The notes under the pieces were generated by a model, which was given only the letters and a program-made list of their open reading frames with translations, made no database searches and was not told the origin of the DNA. Of a stretch of DNA of 64,000 bases, positions 22,401 through 33,479 are shown one piece after another; positions within the stretch are counted from its first letter, which is position 1; every line of letters begins with the position of its first letter. Source of the DNA: Endomychus coccineus (taxonomy: Eukaryota; Arthropoda; Insecta; Coleoptera; Endomychidae); contig OY294067.1 of NCBI GenBank assembly GCA_958510875.1, positions 236,014,361 through 236,078,360 on the forward strand. The letters are read 5' to 3'. The translations under genes and the position numbers were made by a program.

Positions 22401-25400
22401 ATTTTAATCTCTTCAATAATACCTGCTGCAGAACCTCTGCTTTGAACATTTATTGAAAATCACCTAGCCCTTTTGTATTGTAGATACTTACTATTAGTTA
22501 CTTTTTATTTTCCATTAGTATTAATTAATAATGAATTAATTAAAACTTAGACACGACACCCACTTATATAAGTAATCAAAGTTTCAGATCTCTGCTATCT
22601 TTAGTAGTTCTCTGTTTAATAAATAGCTTATCCACCGTAAATGACCCTGTATTCGATCTGATATATCTTTACATGACACGAACGATATTCTAATCTTAAG
22701 GTGATCCACTCCACTAACGAATTTTCCTTTTCCTCCAACTGAATTTGTCATAGATGTCCAAAAGTACACTTACTAAAAGACACATCTTATGTGAGTACTA
22801 TAATAATCATAGTTCGATGGGGCATTATCTGGTGATTATATCTTAGTAATGAATATATCAGAACAAATCACTGAGTCACATTGCATGAGTCTCAGATAAG
22901 CTGATGTGACCTAATGTAGAACCATATGGTAGACATGGCTTACATAATTGGGCCAAAATGATCATGATCGAATTATTTAAGTTTTGAATTCTAAATATTC
23001 AATTCGAAATGTTTTAGAAATTGGCAACTTGAACGGAAACCACCGTCAGTAATAATTGTAGGAAGTGCCATATCAGCTATTAGAGCATCAAATGCTTCCT
23101 TAGAGATGATACAGAATTATGATATAAATATAACACGATTAGTAGAACCATTTAGTAGACTCAAGGAAAAGCAAACTAAAATATTGTGGGCTATTCAAGA
23201 ACCAGTACTCGAGAAGAAATTAAAACTAAAAGACCAAATGATCACAAATTTTCAAATTGATTTATACAATAAGGCTGCAATTGAGGTAATGAATGTGAAT
23301 ATTTCAGTCTAAAACATAATTGTCTTGATTGATTCTATTTGCAGGTCTTATCTCATTCTGCAGCAGATTTATGGTGGAGTGTTCGCCTGATTGGACAAGG
23401 AATGATATCAGAGAGTCCCGATGGAATCCATTTAGCTGCAAAACCATTACACCATAACACTCAAATACTTCTGAACATGTATTGTAACGATTATATGAAT
23501 TTCAATGATGGTACCTGCTGTAGGTCAACGGAACACTATTCCACTATTCAAATTGTAACATTTGCCGTCCTTGGCGCTTGGTAAGTGAAGGGGTCGAATA
23601 ATTTAATTGAAAATATGAATACAACCAGCCAATAACGTTTTTCTCGATCCGACCATAACTAATCACTTCACAACTCTATTTCCTCAAATCTTACCGTTCA
23701 CTATAAATTATCTTCAACCAAACAAAACAAAATTTGGATATAGTAATGCTATGCACCAATTTCGGTTTGTTTGTTTCTTTAGGTTCTGAGCAGAAACCTA
23801 ATACCAAGGTTCGAAGTTGGTTTCAACAATAGATAAAGCACTAGCAGATAAAAACGACGCTTGAAAGAATCAAGTTTTATCTGTGGATATTACGGATTCA
23901 AATTATTTAAAAATTTGTGTCATTAAAAAGTATGACAAAAAAGTTCCCTCCCAGTTGGTCACCCTATGATGAAAATTAAATTTTCTCATAACTACACAAA
24001 ATCAGCATTTAATAATACTCTATATTTCATATCTAAAAACTATCGCGTTCCTGAAAAAATCAATATTATGGCGCCATCCGTAGATTAAAATTAAAATTTA
24101 CTCGAGAATTTCACACCGACAATTTTCGACCGAAGAAATTCTTTTATTTTGACTTGTTGCCATGCCAACGAAAAAATTTCAGCGGAAATTTTTTCTTTTA
24201 GGGTAGAGAAGCAAAATTATAGTGGATATTTTTTGACGTTTAACAAATGAGTTTGGAAGTGATACAATACATAACAAAACAACAAAATTATGACATTCCT
24301 TCGTAATGTCTCATATTTTCATGACAAAATGTCAAATAATATCACATTGAAATTATTTTAAACTAATTTTTCTTCGGTGTGAAATTGTCTTACCGAAGAT
24401 CCCGAGTGCACAAATTAATTTCCGGAAATTTGTTCTCGATGGCGAATATTTTAAGAAAATAAAATAATTTTCAAAATATTCGCCATCTCGAAAAAATTTC
24501 CGGCAATAATTTTGCACATGGGATATTATAAGTGAAAATTGGTCCAATCGAAATAAGGCGACCTTTTTTCTCAAGAAAAGTTCAAATTTCAAGATTATTA
24601 ATGCTAAATTAGAAAAACATCACTAGTTGAGATATTTTTTACCCTCACGCCCTTATAGTCTAAACTTTTTGTTATATACTTTGACTATACGAGTTGGAAA
24701 CCTATAATGTTCGACGAACAGCAGTGGAATGTAGGGAGAGGAGATAGGTATTCGTATTTTTCTTGAAGGTTTGGAGGTTGTAGGCATAGGGAAAGACCTC
24801 ACTAGGTGAAGAGTTCCACAACTTCGCTGTTCGATAAAAAAATGAAGTCTAGTAGGAAGAAGTTCGGCAGGTCTCGAGTTTGACAGTGAAGTTGTGACTT
24901 GACTAGTTTGAGCTCGTCTAGTCCGCCTATCTAGAATCTCTCGTGGTGGAACAACAGACGAGATATCTGATGAACACCTACCATAGAAATATCTATAGAA
25001 ATGGTAGAAATCTCCCACCTTTCTACGATGTTCTAGAGAGGTCATTGAACTCGTAAGTGTGACATCATCGATCAAACGAATGGCTCTCTTCTGGATAGAA
25101 TTCAAGAGCTTCAGTGTATGTTTGCGAGTCGAACTCCAAACATGTGAACAGTACTCCAGGACGGTCGAATCCGTGCTTTGTAGATTATGAGGAGCTGCTG
25201 AGATGTGAAGTAGCTCTTGGCACGAAATAGAAAACCAAGTTTTTGAGAAGGGGTTATCGCAATGGACCTCACATGATCGTCCCATCAGAGAGTGCTGTTG
25301 GTGGTGATTCCGAGCATTGTTATGGAAAACTTAATAGGAATAGTTGTACTTGACATCATCATATTAGGGTTTGTGGGATCCGCGTTCCTGGAGAAGACGA

Positions 25401-28400
25401 AAACTTGAGTTTTGGTTGCATTAAACTCTACTAGATTATCAGATCCCCATTTCAAAATCTTTGCCAGATCTCCATTAATTGCGTTAACGAAGAATAAGAT
25501 CCTGAAGTGTATTATTGTTATTTCCGGAAATCCTTTATAACAATGTATTTAAATGCAATAAAACCGATATTTTCAATCTCAATCAAAAGGCATTTACGGG
25601 TGTCGGATGCGGATTTTGTCCCTTCATAGTACAAGCTTCCAAAAGAAAAAATTCGATATGTTCAATAACAAAAGTTTTATGGTGACATAAAACCGTATGA
25701 TTACGGGTGGCTGCTTTTGCTCCGCCACCAGGGGGAAGTGGCAGCCTTTGTTTTTCCTCATATTTGGGCTCTAAGCTATACTAAGAACCTTTATAGAACA
25801 TTTCTATTATCAAAAAAAGTTGAGCCTAAAATTAGCAACCTATCTCTCGGACTAATAGTTTGCCTCCATTTTAAGTTGTTCCTTGTTTTAAATATTGAGA
25901 CTTCTAAGAATTAAGGAAAACACCCTGACTTTAATATTGGCATTGCTATTGGCCTTCTCCGAAATGTGCATCGAGTGTGAATGTACTAACTATATTTCCT
26001 TTCAAATGAATTTGACGTTCTTAAAGTTGAATTTAATACGGATATTGAATAATTAGTTGTAAATGACATGTACAAAAGCTGTCAACTTGAAAGTTTGTAA
26101 AACCACTGTACTCCGAAAATGTAACTTCATATTCTAGATGAATTGAAATCTCAACACGGAATACAGTTTATAGACGATTTAAATAAGCAAAAAAACGTCT
26201 GAAGAATGAAAAATTAAGAAATGAAGCTTTTGCAATGTCTTAAGTAACCCTTCCTTAACAGAAGGCATAGACTGAGAATAGGGCCAAATGTCACCACATA
26301 ATAAACAATTTAAATAATAAATTAACTAACTCGAAAACTATTTATGATTTTTAACCAAAATCACCCCTAGATAGATTGCGATCCCCTAGAATCGGATGTA
26401 GCCCTTATCATGTGCAAAATTTATCAAATTAAATAAATGTGATTCTTTTGGCTAAAATCACACCCAGGAGGTTTTTAGGGTCGCTAATTACGAATAGAAC
26501 GTCGAAACAGGCAAATCATAGATGACGCTCACATAGAACCACTCGATATAAAAAAATATATATTTAACTAATTGACATAAAATATTCATTACTTCTTAGT
26601 GAAAATTGAAGCTCTGAAGTTTTCAGTTTACTAGTTATGTTTAAAATTGAAAATATATAAACTAGAAAGTAGTATTTAAATAAAACCAAATGAGTTACTA
26701 ATAATTACTGTTGCTTTTAACGGTTACGGTGAATTGACACCAAAATCTTCAAACAAAATAGGAGATGAAAAAATCAGAAGTAGGTATCGACTTATTTAAT
26801 TTGTTACGTAAAATTTGCACGTAATAATGGCAACATGCTGTTCCGTGGGAGCGCTGTCTAAAATTTAGCTATGGATCGTGGAACAGTTCTCGAGTTAATT
26901 AATTTGTTATTTTGCTCAGGGTGGGAGGCATTTGCTCCTATTTACACTTTGTGCTTTTTGTAGAGTAAGGGTTAGACATTGCAAAAAGTTCCATTACGTT
27001 GTATCGTCCTTACTTTGTACGACTGTAAAAAATTAGCGAGAATAGGACAGCAAAAAAAATGTTGTTATCTGTTCAACTACGTTTCGACCATATATTTTTT
27101 GGTCTTCTTCAGCTAAATATATGGTATACACATAAGAATTATGTAATCATCCTTAGTAATACTTACAGTAATTTATTGAATGAGGCAAAGAACCAAACTG
27201 TATATCACGGCTCTGAACATGTTAAAATCATGCTGTTCTATTGACCATCGTAATTATTCACTTCGGAAGATAAGAATTATGTTTTTCATTATACTAAAAC
27301 AAACCAACACCTTAATCTGTGATAACCACTCTGGTAATGGCGAGAGGTCTACAGAGTTTGATTTAATGCTGAATTCTTAATGTATTTCATCAAGTATATT
27401 CCAGCTTTATTTTTTTATGTTTTTATTTGCCATATAAGTAATTTCAACATTTTAGCAATGATGTTATATTTGGAAGGTAGGTGACTCCAGATTATTTCAG
27501 TTATTTCAGTTTTCTCATACGTTCAAATTGCAAACTTATGAATATTATTATTACTTGATATTATGAATAATACTCTAATTTATTGTAAAATGCCAATTCT
27601 TATGTGTATACCATATTTTAGCCTGAAGAAGACCAAAAAAGTATTTGGTCGAAACGCCGCTGAACAGATAAAAACGTCTTCTTTTTTTTTTGTTCTATTC
27701 CCGCTAACTTAATAAAATACAATCACTCTTATCCAATAAAAAGACTGTCAAAGTACCGAGTACCTTCCAACTACCAAGTAGCCATTATCAGAGTAAACTA
27801 AATTAATTAAGGATGATTATTTCTTATTTATAGTGTTATAGTGACTATTAGTATGAATGGAATGAGAAAGTAGTTAATACAATTTGGTAATTTGTTACAG
27901 CACCGTCATAGCTTCATGTATGAGCTTACAAACCTATCTGAGCAGATGGAGAGGAAAACCTGAACAAGATAATATTCATTTGTTTGAGATGGAAAATCAA
28001 ACGTTACCTTCACAGACAAAAGGATACTATGTGTTTTTCGTATCATTAGCTAAATTAGGTGTTATAATGATATATTTTTTTATATGCGATCGGACAAATT
28101 TTTTCATGAAAGAGAATAAATATTACTCAGAATTCAGTTTTTGGTTACCTATAGGTTATATAGCAGCTCTTGGTTTATTTTTCACCGAAGACAGTAAACT
28201 TACAAAAGTTCTGCATAGGGACCAATTGAATGAGTGGAAAGGATGGATGTTGTTAGTTATTCTTGTTTATCATATAACAGGGGCTCAGGGTGTTTTACAA
28301 ATAAATATGCATATGAAAGTTCTCATGTCAAGTTACCTATTCCTCCTAGGATATGAACAATTTAGCTATGTATGGCTACGTAATGACGTCAGTATTGTGA

Positions 28401-29317
28401 GTTTTTTTAAAATGATGTTCCAACTCAATTTCATGACCATAATTCTCTGCTTGTGTATGAACAGGTCCTATCAGTTTTATTACTTTGTACCTCTGCTTTC
28501 GTTTTGGTATTTGATGGTCTATTGCTTTCTATCGTTTCCGCCATACATTACAGCACAAAGTTCGGAAAATAATATGATTGGATATTTTTATTTGCTCATC
28601 AAATTTATCTGTTTCTTCAGTGTTTTAACAATTCTCTTTATGTCGGAAGTATTTTTTGAAAAGGTGTTTGTGACTAGACCATGGAAAGCATTATTCGTGA
28701 GTGCAGATGATGACATTCATGAATGGTGGTACAGATGGAAATTAGATCGTTATTCTGTAATGTATGGTATGACTTTTGCTGTGGTTATGCTTTTATCTCA
28801 AAGACATTCTCTTTATGATGACAACAATCATGGCAATTTATTTTCGAGAGGAATATCGTTGACCGCAACCTTATTAGGTATAATAGGCATAGGGTGCTAT
28901 ATCACGATGACTTTCCTATGTCGTGATGAACTCGAATGCAGTGAAATACATTCTTACGTAGTTTTTATTCCCATAATAAGCTACATTATACTGCGTAATA
29001 TATCGGGTATTTTGAGAACTAGGTATTCAAGTTTATTTGCGTGGTTTGGCGAAATATCTTTGGAGTTATTTATATGTCAGTATCACATATGGTTGGCTGC
29101 AGACACACATGGTGTTTTAGTTTTATTACCAGGATATCCAGTTTTGAATGTAATTATTACATCATTTATATTTATTTGTTCTTCACATGAAGTTCACAGG
29201 TTGACAAAGATATTACTGCCTTATCTAGTACCAAAGGAATTGAGGTACGTACTTCGAAATTTACTGGTATTTGTAGTCATTCTTGTACCCATTGGTATCA
29301 ATGATGGTATGTTCTAA
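16286..29317 (+). CDS. CASD1: CASD1, sialate (N-acetylneuraminate) 9-O-acetyltransferase
   Basis: A Golgi multi-pass enzyme that in vertebrates transfers acetyl from acetyl-CoA to CMP-sialic acid. Coding exons are 16286-16448, 17826-17922, 18865-19113, 23018-23285, 23345-23580 and 27901-29317. All are GT-AG, phases agree, and they encode 809 residues (human about 797). Order: short N-terminal cytosolic part and membrane anchor ([13 protein letters not shown]), luminal SGNH/PC-esterase domain ([36 protein letters not shown]), then a multi-TM Cas1p domain in exon 6 ([46 protein letters not shown]). The Asp/His dyad is kept (Asp285, His288), but the GDS-motif Ser is Thr111. Candidate poly(A) signal AATAAA at 29427-29432. 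The gene is divergent from UCH. Confidence 0.95.
16449..17825. other. CASD1 intron 1
   Basis: AT-rich intron with a T/A-rich simple stretch at 17130-17180 (TTTCATTT and TTTATT units). The 86-codon plus-strand frame near 17223 has no recognisable features and is taken as chance. Confidence 0.5.
17826..17922 (+). CDS. CASD1: CASD1 exon 2
   Basis: [20 protein letters not shown] through [11 protein letters not shown], aligned to the C-x-LLSSGRFLGDKVWQPHSCMMHKY block. Acceptor is TTTCCAG and donor is GTAAGTG. Confidence 0.92.
18110..18440 (+). pseudogene. THAP-like domain relic
   Basis: In CASD1 intron 2, the frame at about 18175-18306 reads [13 protein letters not shown] then [20 protein letters not shown] before a TGA. 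Just downstream come VPRKHP and [11 protein letters not shown]. This matches the second half of a THAP zinc finger (C-x2-H-F followed by the PTIF/AVPT box). The invariant Trp is Arg and the first Cys pair is not in frame, so it is a broken copy, probably transposon-derived. Confidence 0.45.
18865..19113 (+). CDS. CASD1: CASD1 exon 3 with altered GDS motif
   Basis: [32 protein letters not shown] and [20 protein letters not shown]. The nucleophile-elbow motif, GDS in known CASD1, reads GDT (codon ACT at 18935-18937, Thr111). Acceptor is TTTGCAG and donor is GTATGTG. Confidence 0.92.
19114..20130. other. CASD1 intron 3, left part
   Basis: AT-rich intron; no coding or repeat structure recognised. 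Confidence 0.5.
20132..20718. repeat. 550-bp segment between ~19-bp direct repeats
   Basis: CCACTCTCGGGGGGTAGAAT (20132-20151) and CCACTCTCGGGGGTAGAAT (20700-20718) border a GC-richer segment unlike the intron around it. Inside is a promoter-like CTATAAATACGTCTCTGCG near 20409. The direct repeats could be a long target duplication or part of a dispersed repeat. No coding sequence recognised. Confidence 0.45.
20794..21695. mobile_element. 902-bp foldback MITE with 6-bp target duplication
   Basis: Starts TAGGGTACCCCGAAAAAT and ends with the inverse (21695). The arms of about 350-400 bp pair throughout, for example GGGCACCACATATCCAAATA at 21485-21504 against 20980-20999. It is flanked by GTTGCC on both sides (20788-20793, 21696-21701). 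No protein is encoded. The superfamily is not identified; a 6-bp duplication and long arms limit the choices. Confidence 0.85.
21702..23017. other. CASD1 intron 3, right part
   Basis: Intron sequence after the foldback. A plus-strand open frame near 21768-22022 has no recognisable domain. No repeat found. Confidence 0.45.
23018..23285 (+). CDS. CASD1: CASD1 exon 4
   Basis: [20 protein letters not shown] through [20 protein letters not shown] to [10 protein letters not shown], the conserved PHVIVAG...WVLQDPV...IDAYNEAA region of the SGNH domain. Acceptor is TGTTTTAG and donor is GTAATG. Confidence 0.92.
23345..23580 (+). CDS. CASD1: CASD1 exon 5 with DxxH motif
   Basis: [35 protein letters not shown] (catalytic Asp285 and His288), then a Cys-rich end ([15 protein letters not shown]) and the start of the first Cas1-domain helix. 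The upstream intron is only 59 bp. Donor is GTAAGTG. Confidence 0.92.
24399..24524. repeat. Small foldback, ~126 bp
   Basis: ATCCCGAGTGCACAAATTAA pairs with the inverse ending at 24524, and the inner part TTCTCGATGGCGAATATTTT pairs with 24471-24490. It is a short MITE-like hairpin in CASD1 intron 5. A related TTTCACACCGA/TCGGTGTGAAA pair lies just outside (24110, 24373). Confidence 0.65.
24650..25505 (-). pseudogene. LINE ORF2 3' fragment (RT thumb and C-terminal region)
   Basis: Minus-strand pieces read [25 protein letters not shown], then [43 protein letters not shown] and a C-terminal [10 protein letters not shown]...[13 protein letters not shown] block. This is the typical end of Jockey-superfamily ORF2 proteins. 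At least two frameshifts are needed to join the segments. The core RT motifs are absent, so it is a 5'-truncated dead copy. Confidence 0.75.
25520..27030. other. CASD1 intron 5, no recognised feature
   Basis: Intron sequence with short open frames only (for example near 25717-25914). No domain, repeat arm or RNA gene recognised. Confidence 0.45.
27071..27118 (-). ncRNA. Hammerhead-like ribozyme motif, left arm
   Basis: Minus strand: CUGAAGA, one extra A, stem GACCA.../...UGGUC, GAAAC, GUA, then GUUGAAC. Helix I pairing is weaker than in the partner motif. The inverse partner is at 27617-27664. Confidence 0.4.
27617..27664 (+). ncRNA. Hammerhead-like ribozyme motif, right arm
   Basis: UUUAGC, CUGAAGA, extra A, stem GACCAAA/UUUGGUC, GAAAC, GCC, then GCUGAA, which pairs with UUUAGC. 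The cleavage triplet reads GCC instead of GUC/GUA, so this copy is probably inactive. Confidence 0.45.
27717..27840. repeat. Half of the GTACTGAGG foldback MITE
   Basis: Contains CAATCACTCTTATCC, a GTACCGAGTACC block and CTACCAAGTAGCC, ending near TTTCTTATTTATAGTG. These are the same blocks as the complete foldback at 31084-31268, here in partial, diverged form just upstream of CASD1 exon 6. Confidence 0.55.
27901..29317 (+). CDS. CASD1: CASD1 exon 6, whole multi-TM Cas1p domain
   Basis: One 472-codon exon after acceptor TTGTTACAG, ending at TAA 29315-29317. It contains about ten or more hydrophobic helices and the family hallmarks [34 protein letters not shown] and [15 protein letters not shown]. 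Confidence 0.94.
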
Positions 29318-29580
29318 TGTGATCACTGATGAACAAATTTTAATTGGTGCTTTGAGTTTGTAATATGTCATCTGAATCTCGATGTCCACATGCTCCCGAC
29401 GGCAGCTCGGGTAAAGTTTCGGTAAAAATAAATAATTAAACACTTTGGTTTAGTTCGAAGCTGTCGATAGCACTGTTTCTTATCCAGTTAAATGTATCGA
29501 TCATGTATCACTTTGACGTACGTCATTTTTGGAAAATCTTGGCTTCCAGATGGATTCCGCGTCACAATAGCTCGACTTGA

Positions 29581-29623
29581 TGCCGACATTTCGCCAACCA
29601 TTACAGGTGGCATCTTCAGGGCA
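29581..29623 (-). ncRNA. Hammerhead-like ribozyme motif, left arm
   Basis: Minus strand: UGCC, CUGAAGA, extra U, stem GCCACC/GGUUGGC, GAAAU, GUC, GGCA. Helix I (UGCC/GGCA) is perfect. The partner is at 30506-30548. GAAAU replaces GAAAC. Confidence 0.5.
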
Positions 29624-29879
29624 GGCTTGAGGCTTGAACTGAAACTGGTTCTACTGGTTTCTGTAGCCGTATTTATTGTAGGACAAAATTCTTCACGCTA
29701 CACAGTTACTGCCTTTATTCCGGTGGTTAACTCCGTTCCGACACCTGATCCTGCCTTTGTGTCATCATGTGCGAAGTGTAATTTTCGAAGATGGGTTTCC
29801 AAATGTTGGGAAGGTAATATCCTGAGTCATGATTCAGATTATTTCGATGTTTTAGGATTTCTATAGCTTCAAGGATTTT

Positions 29880-30010
29880 TCGCTAATAGCAGTTTGCGAA
29901 GCCTTATACAGCGCTCATGTTCTTTCACACGAGTAGCTACTGTACAACCTGTTTCACCAATGTAGACTGTACCGCAAGCGGGGAATGCTATAAACACCTT
30001 CTAAGTGAAG
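29880..30010 (-). pseudogene. Penelope GIY-YIG endonuclease relic
   Basis: The minus strand reads CGTVYIGETGCTVATRVKEH then CIRLRKLLLAKNP, preceded by a degenerate VFIAFP segment: the YIG half and the following R...EH of a GIY-YIG nuclease. It is frameshifted and isolated, with no RT nearby. Confidence 0.6.
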
Positions 30011-30505
30011 AGGAAGAAGGGGATCTTTGATAGGTTTGTAGAACTGAGATAATTTTGGTGTGAAAAAACGGGTAGAAATATTATGTTTTTTGAGGATTTT
30101 GGAAATTCGATCTGTAATACTTTCAATATATGGAAGATAGGCAGTGGATAAAGCAGGCGGAGGCGTTTGTGGCCCAGGTCGATTTGATCATTAAATCCTT
30201 TTCGAAGATACTAAAATCCTAACCCGAGCCCCAAACTTCTATCAGCGAAAAATCCTTGAAGCTATAGAAATCCTAAAACATCCAAATAATCTGAATCGTG
30301 ACTCAGAATATTACCTTCCCAACATTTGGAAACCCATCCTCGAAAATTCCACTCCGCACATGATCACACAACGGCAGGGTCAGATGCCGGTACGGAGTTA
30401 ACCACCGGAATAAAGGCAGTGAACCGTGTAGCGTGAAGGATTTTTCCTACAATAAATACGGCTACAGAAACCAGTTGAACCAGTTTCAGTTACAGGCCTC
30501 AAGCC

Positions 30506-30548
30506 TGCCCTGAAGATGCCACCTGTAATGGTTGGCGAAACGTCGGCA
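30506..30548 (+). ncRNA. Hammerhead-like ribozyme motif, right arm
   Basis: UGCC, CUGAAGA, extra U, stem GCCACC/GGUUGGC, GAAAC, GUC, GGCA. The GUC triplet and both helix I strands are intact. Helix III is essentially absent, as in minimal retroelement hammerheads that may need dimerisation. Confidence 0.55.
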
Positions 30549-30911
30549 TCAAGTCGAGTTATTGTGACGCGGAATCCATCCGGAATATTTTCCAAGAATA
30601 GCTATCCGCGGAGGTCTACTATTCAAGATACGTCTTTTTTACAATTGTTGGTTATGTAGAGATTATAGTAGATAACTTCCATTTATAGAAGAGTATAAAA
30701 TTGGAATTGACACTGATTATTTCTTTTATTTGTCAATGACAAATCATCCATCAATTTGTTTGTTTATATTGATGTATAACTTGAATTAAATATCTTATTA
30801 GATGAATTTGATAGTACAAATTGGATTTTGTTATTTTCATCAATTTGAATAATATGGGATACATATGATCGATTTATTACGTATTTTTCTTATGTCATAA
30901 TGTGAAAAATA

Positions 30912-30965
30912 ACTGAGAACAAGGTAGGAGCTTCCTCTTTAACTGAACTCCTACCTTGCTTCTTG
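30912..30965. repeat. Short hairpin
   Basis: GAACAAGGTAGGAG and CTCCTACCTTG are inverse with a 20-nt loop. No T-tract or gene association; function unknown. Confidence 0.5.
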
Positions 30966-31083
30966 TTGTATATAAGCATTTGCAAACACGAATTCTTAGT
31001 ATTAAAACTCTACGTTCCTTCTATTGCAAGCGTTTCCAATATCTCGCAATATTGTATTATATCCTACAATTCATAATATAGTT

Positions 31084-31268
31084 TATAAATAAGAAACAAT
31101 CACTCTTATTCACTAAAAATACTGTTAAAGTACTGAGGACCATTCCGCTACCAAGCAGCCATCATCAAAGAAAACTGTTTACTCTGATGATGGCTACTTG
31201 GTAGCTGAAAGGTCCTCAGTACTTTAACACTATTTTTAGTGGATAAAGGTGAATGTTTCTTATTTATA
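31084..31268. repeat. 185-bp foldback MITE
   Basis: TATAAATAAGAAACA at the left pairs with the inverse at the right. The interior CAGTACTTTAAC and GCTACCAAG blocks pair around a short loop near 31175. A partial copy lies at 27717-27840. Confidence 0.75.
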
Positions 31269-31309
31269 GTGTTATATTGTATTCATAGTTCATATATGTT
31301 TTGTTTAAT

Positions 31310-32420
31310 ATCAAAATGTTACCAAATTCGTTGGTAAACATTTTTAAATCATTCCCATACATATCGACACCAATATTATGAGCTATCTGTCACTTTTGAG
31401 AAGATTTTTCCGATATTTGGTAGAACAGTTATGTGATATATTATAAATTATATGTGGAATGTTTATATTCCAAATATTATATGAAAATAATGGTACCAAA
31501 TTCATTGTTAAACAGTTTTATAATCATTCGCATACATATCTGCATCAATACTATGGACTATCTGTCACTTTTAAGAAGATTCTTCCGGTATTTGGCAGAA
31601 CCAGAACATTGTTAAACCGTTTTATAATCATTCCCGTACATATCTGCATCAATACTATGGGCTATCTGTCACTTTTGAGTAGATGCTCCCGATATTTGGC
31701 AGAACAGTTATGTGATATATTATGAATTGTATGAGGAATGTTTATATTCCAAATAGTATATCAAAATAATGGTACCAAATTCATTGTTAAACAGTTCTAT
31801 AATCATTCCCATACATATCAGCATCAATATTATGGGCTATCTGTCACTTTTGAAAAGATTCTTCCTGTATTTGGCAGAACAGTTATGTGATATATTATGA
31901 ATTGTATGAGGAACGTTTATATTCCAAATAGTATATGAAAATAATGGTACCAAATTCATTGTAAACAGTTCTATAATCATTCCCATACATATCAGCATCA
32001 ATATTATGGGCTATCTGTCACTTTTGAAAAGATTCTTCCGGTATTTGGCAGAATAGTTATGTGATATATTATGAATTGTATGAGGAATGTTTATATTCCA
32101 AATAGTATATGAAAATAATGGTACCAAATTCATTGTTAAACAGTTCTATAATCATTCTCATACATATCAGCATCAATATTATGGGCTATCTGTCACTTTT
32201 GAAAAGATTCTTCCGGTATTTGGCAGAACAGTTATGTGATATATTATGAATTATATATGAAATGTTTATAATCCAAATATTATATGAAAATAATGGTATC
32301 AAATTCATTGTTAAACAGTTTTTAACCATTTCCATACATATCGGCATCAATATTACGGCCTATCTGTCACTTTAAAGGAGGTTCTTTCGATATTTGGCAG
32401 AACAGTTATGTGATATGCTA
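31310..32420. repeat. Satellite-like tandem repeat, ~176-bp unit, about 6.5 copies
   Basis: The phrase CTATCTGTCACTTTTGA recurs at about 31383, 31558, 31662, 31838, 32010, 32186 and 32360, with the shared block ATTATGAATTGTATGAGGAA between most. One unit (31558-31662) is shortened to about 104 bp. Non-coding. Copies are more alike in the middle than at the ends, as usual for unequal exchange. Confidence 0.85.
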
Positions 32421-32530
32421 TGAATGAATGAACTATCACAAATTTTTGTTTATGCCAGAGAATTTGCCTCCTCAAAAAAAGAGATCGATAATGTTACTTT
32501 CATTTTTTATATCTCGTATAGTTACCGAGT

Positions 32531-32812
32531 TAATCTCAAAGAGTTTTGTATATAGAGTAGACAAGTAGTGTGTTAAACATAGGAAAGCGCTGGTAAATAG
32601 TTAAACATTCTGTCCTTCTCGCACATGTAGTGCGCTCTCACTCGCACGGTCTCCCGTTCTATCACAAAGAGTATAAGAATACAAGAATAAGTTTAACGCG
32701 TGCACATCGTGCGAGTGAGAGCGCAGTACATGTGCGAGAAGGACAGAATGTCCGTTAACCTACTAGTGAAAGGTTTAGTAGTCTACTCTATATATAGAAC
32801 TCTTTGGTTACT
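32531..32812. mobile_element. MITE with GACAGAATGTCC-type inner inverted repeat
   Basis: Outer arms TATAGAGTAGAC...GTCTACTCTATA and inner arms ACATTCTGTCCTTCTCGCAC / GTGCGAGAAGGACAGAATGT (32607-32626, 32732-32751) flank CGCTCTCACTCGCACG and its inverse. The same outer and inner sequences border the element that begins at 62750, so this is a short, non-coding member of that family. Confidence 0.7.
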
Positions 32813-33330
32813 CTATACAAAAGTAGAAATTTGTCCATCCTGTACTCTTGTCATACATGATGTACGTACCTTTTTAAATCATTTTGTGATACTTTCAGTT
32901 CCTATATATACTTTAGTTCCTGCAAGAATATGTATGTAGGTTCCAAGTTTGAAGTAGTATTTTGTCTTAGCTTTATATGCTTTTTGATGGACGGAACTGG
33001 CGAGTTTATACTTTTTTCCTGTACATTTGAAGAATTTTTGATTGAAAGCGTGACCTGAAGAACACGTATGTAACAGTATTATTAGGTTATGTGAAACCAC
33101 AGATAAATGCATAGACATGTTTAAAAGAGAATTAACTTGGTTTAATTGTATTCCGTCACCCTTAAGGATGTATAGATCTATAAATGTACATGTCCTACTT
33201 GGAAAAGTATTTTCGTTTATGAGTGAGCATCTAGAATGATTGCGCTGCAGTGGTGGTGTTGTGCGCAAGCGTCTTGAATTCCTGATAAGAATCAAGCAAT
33301 CAATCAAAACGGGGGCGGACGAGTCTAGAG
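32813..33330. other. Unrecognised stretch with a minus-strand open frame
   Basis: A 161-codon minus-strand frame covers 32879-33364 (for example GDGIQLNQVNSLLNMSMHL). I do not recognise it, it lacks any motif, and it overlaps the Copia LTR, so it is probably not a gene. Confidence 0.3.
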
Positions 33331-33472
33331 TGTTAACTTTATAGTGAAAAGAGATAATATTCAAAGTACTTTAAATATCAATACTGACAGACAGTCAATT
33401 GAAATTATATTATATTTTACAAAAGAACGTTATTCATGAACATGTATTACAAGATCAAAATAGACATATCAA
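33331..33472 (-). repeat. Copia 3' LTR
   Basis: Direct repeat of 34841-34981 on the same strand, with scattered substitutions. The differences between the two LTRs show the insertion is not recent. Confidence 0.75.
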
Positions 33473-33479
33473 GACTCCC

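Larger units (their letters stand above)
27033..27707. mobile_element. Penelope-derived inverted pair of terminal repeats
   Basis: The left arm (27033-27180) and right arm (about 27570-27707) are inverse copies. They start TTAGCGAGAATAGGAC, end with its inverse, and each carries a hammerhead-like motif pointing outward. The 390 bp between them codes for nothing recognisable. The architecture matches the larger inverted Penelope units at 29.5 and 55-60 kb, reduced to the ends only. Confidence 0.6.
29524..30600. mobile_element. Inverted Penelope-type pair with GIY-YIG relic
   Basis: Arms 29524-29890 and 30225-30600 are inverse copies (both include CCTGAAGATGCCACCTGTAA and GATGGATTCCGC or their inverses), with outward-pointing hammerhead-like motifs. 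The central 335 bp contain a minus-strand GIY-YIG relic. It lies 200 bp after the CASD1 stop. No target duplication was identified. Confidence 0.7.

Noticed and set aside
31310..32420. CRISPR-like array
   Set aside because: The whole 176-bp unit repeats without unique spacers, and the genome is eukaryotic.
32879..33364. 161-codon minus-strand open frame
   Set aside because: No recognisable motif, overlaps a Copia LTR and has no splice or start context.
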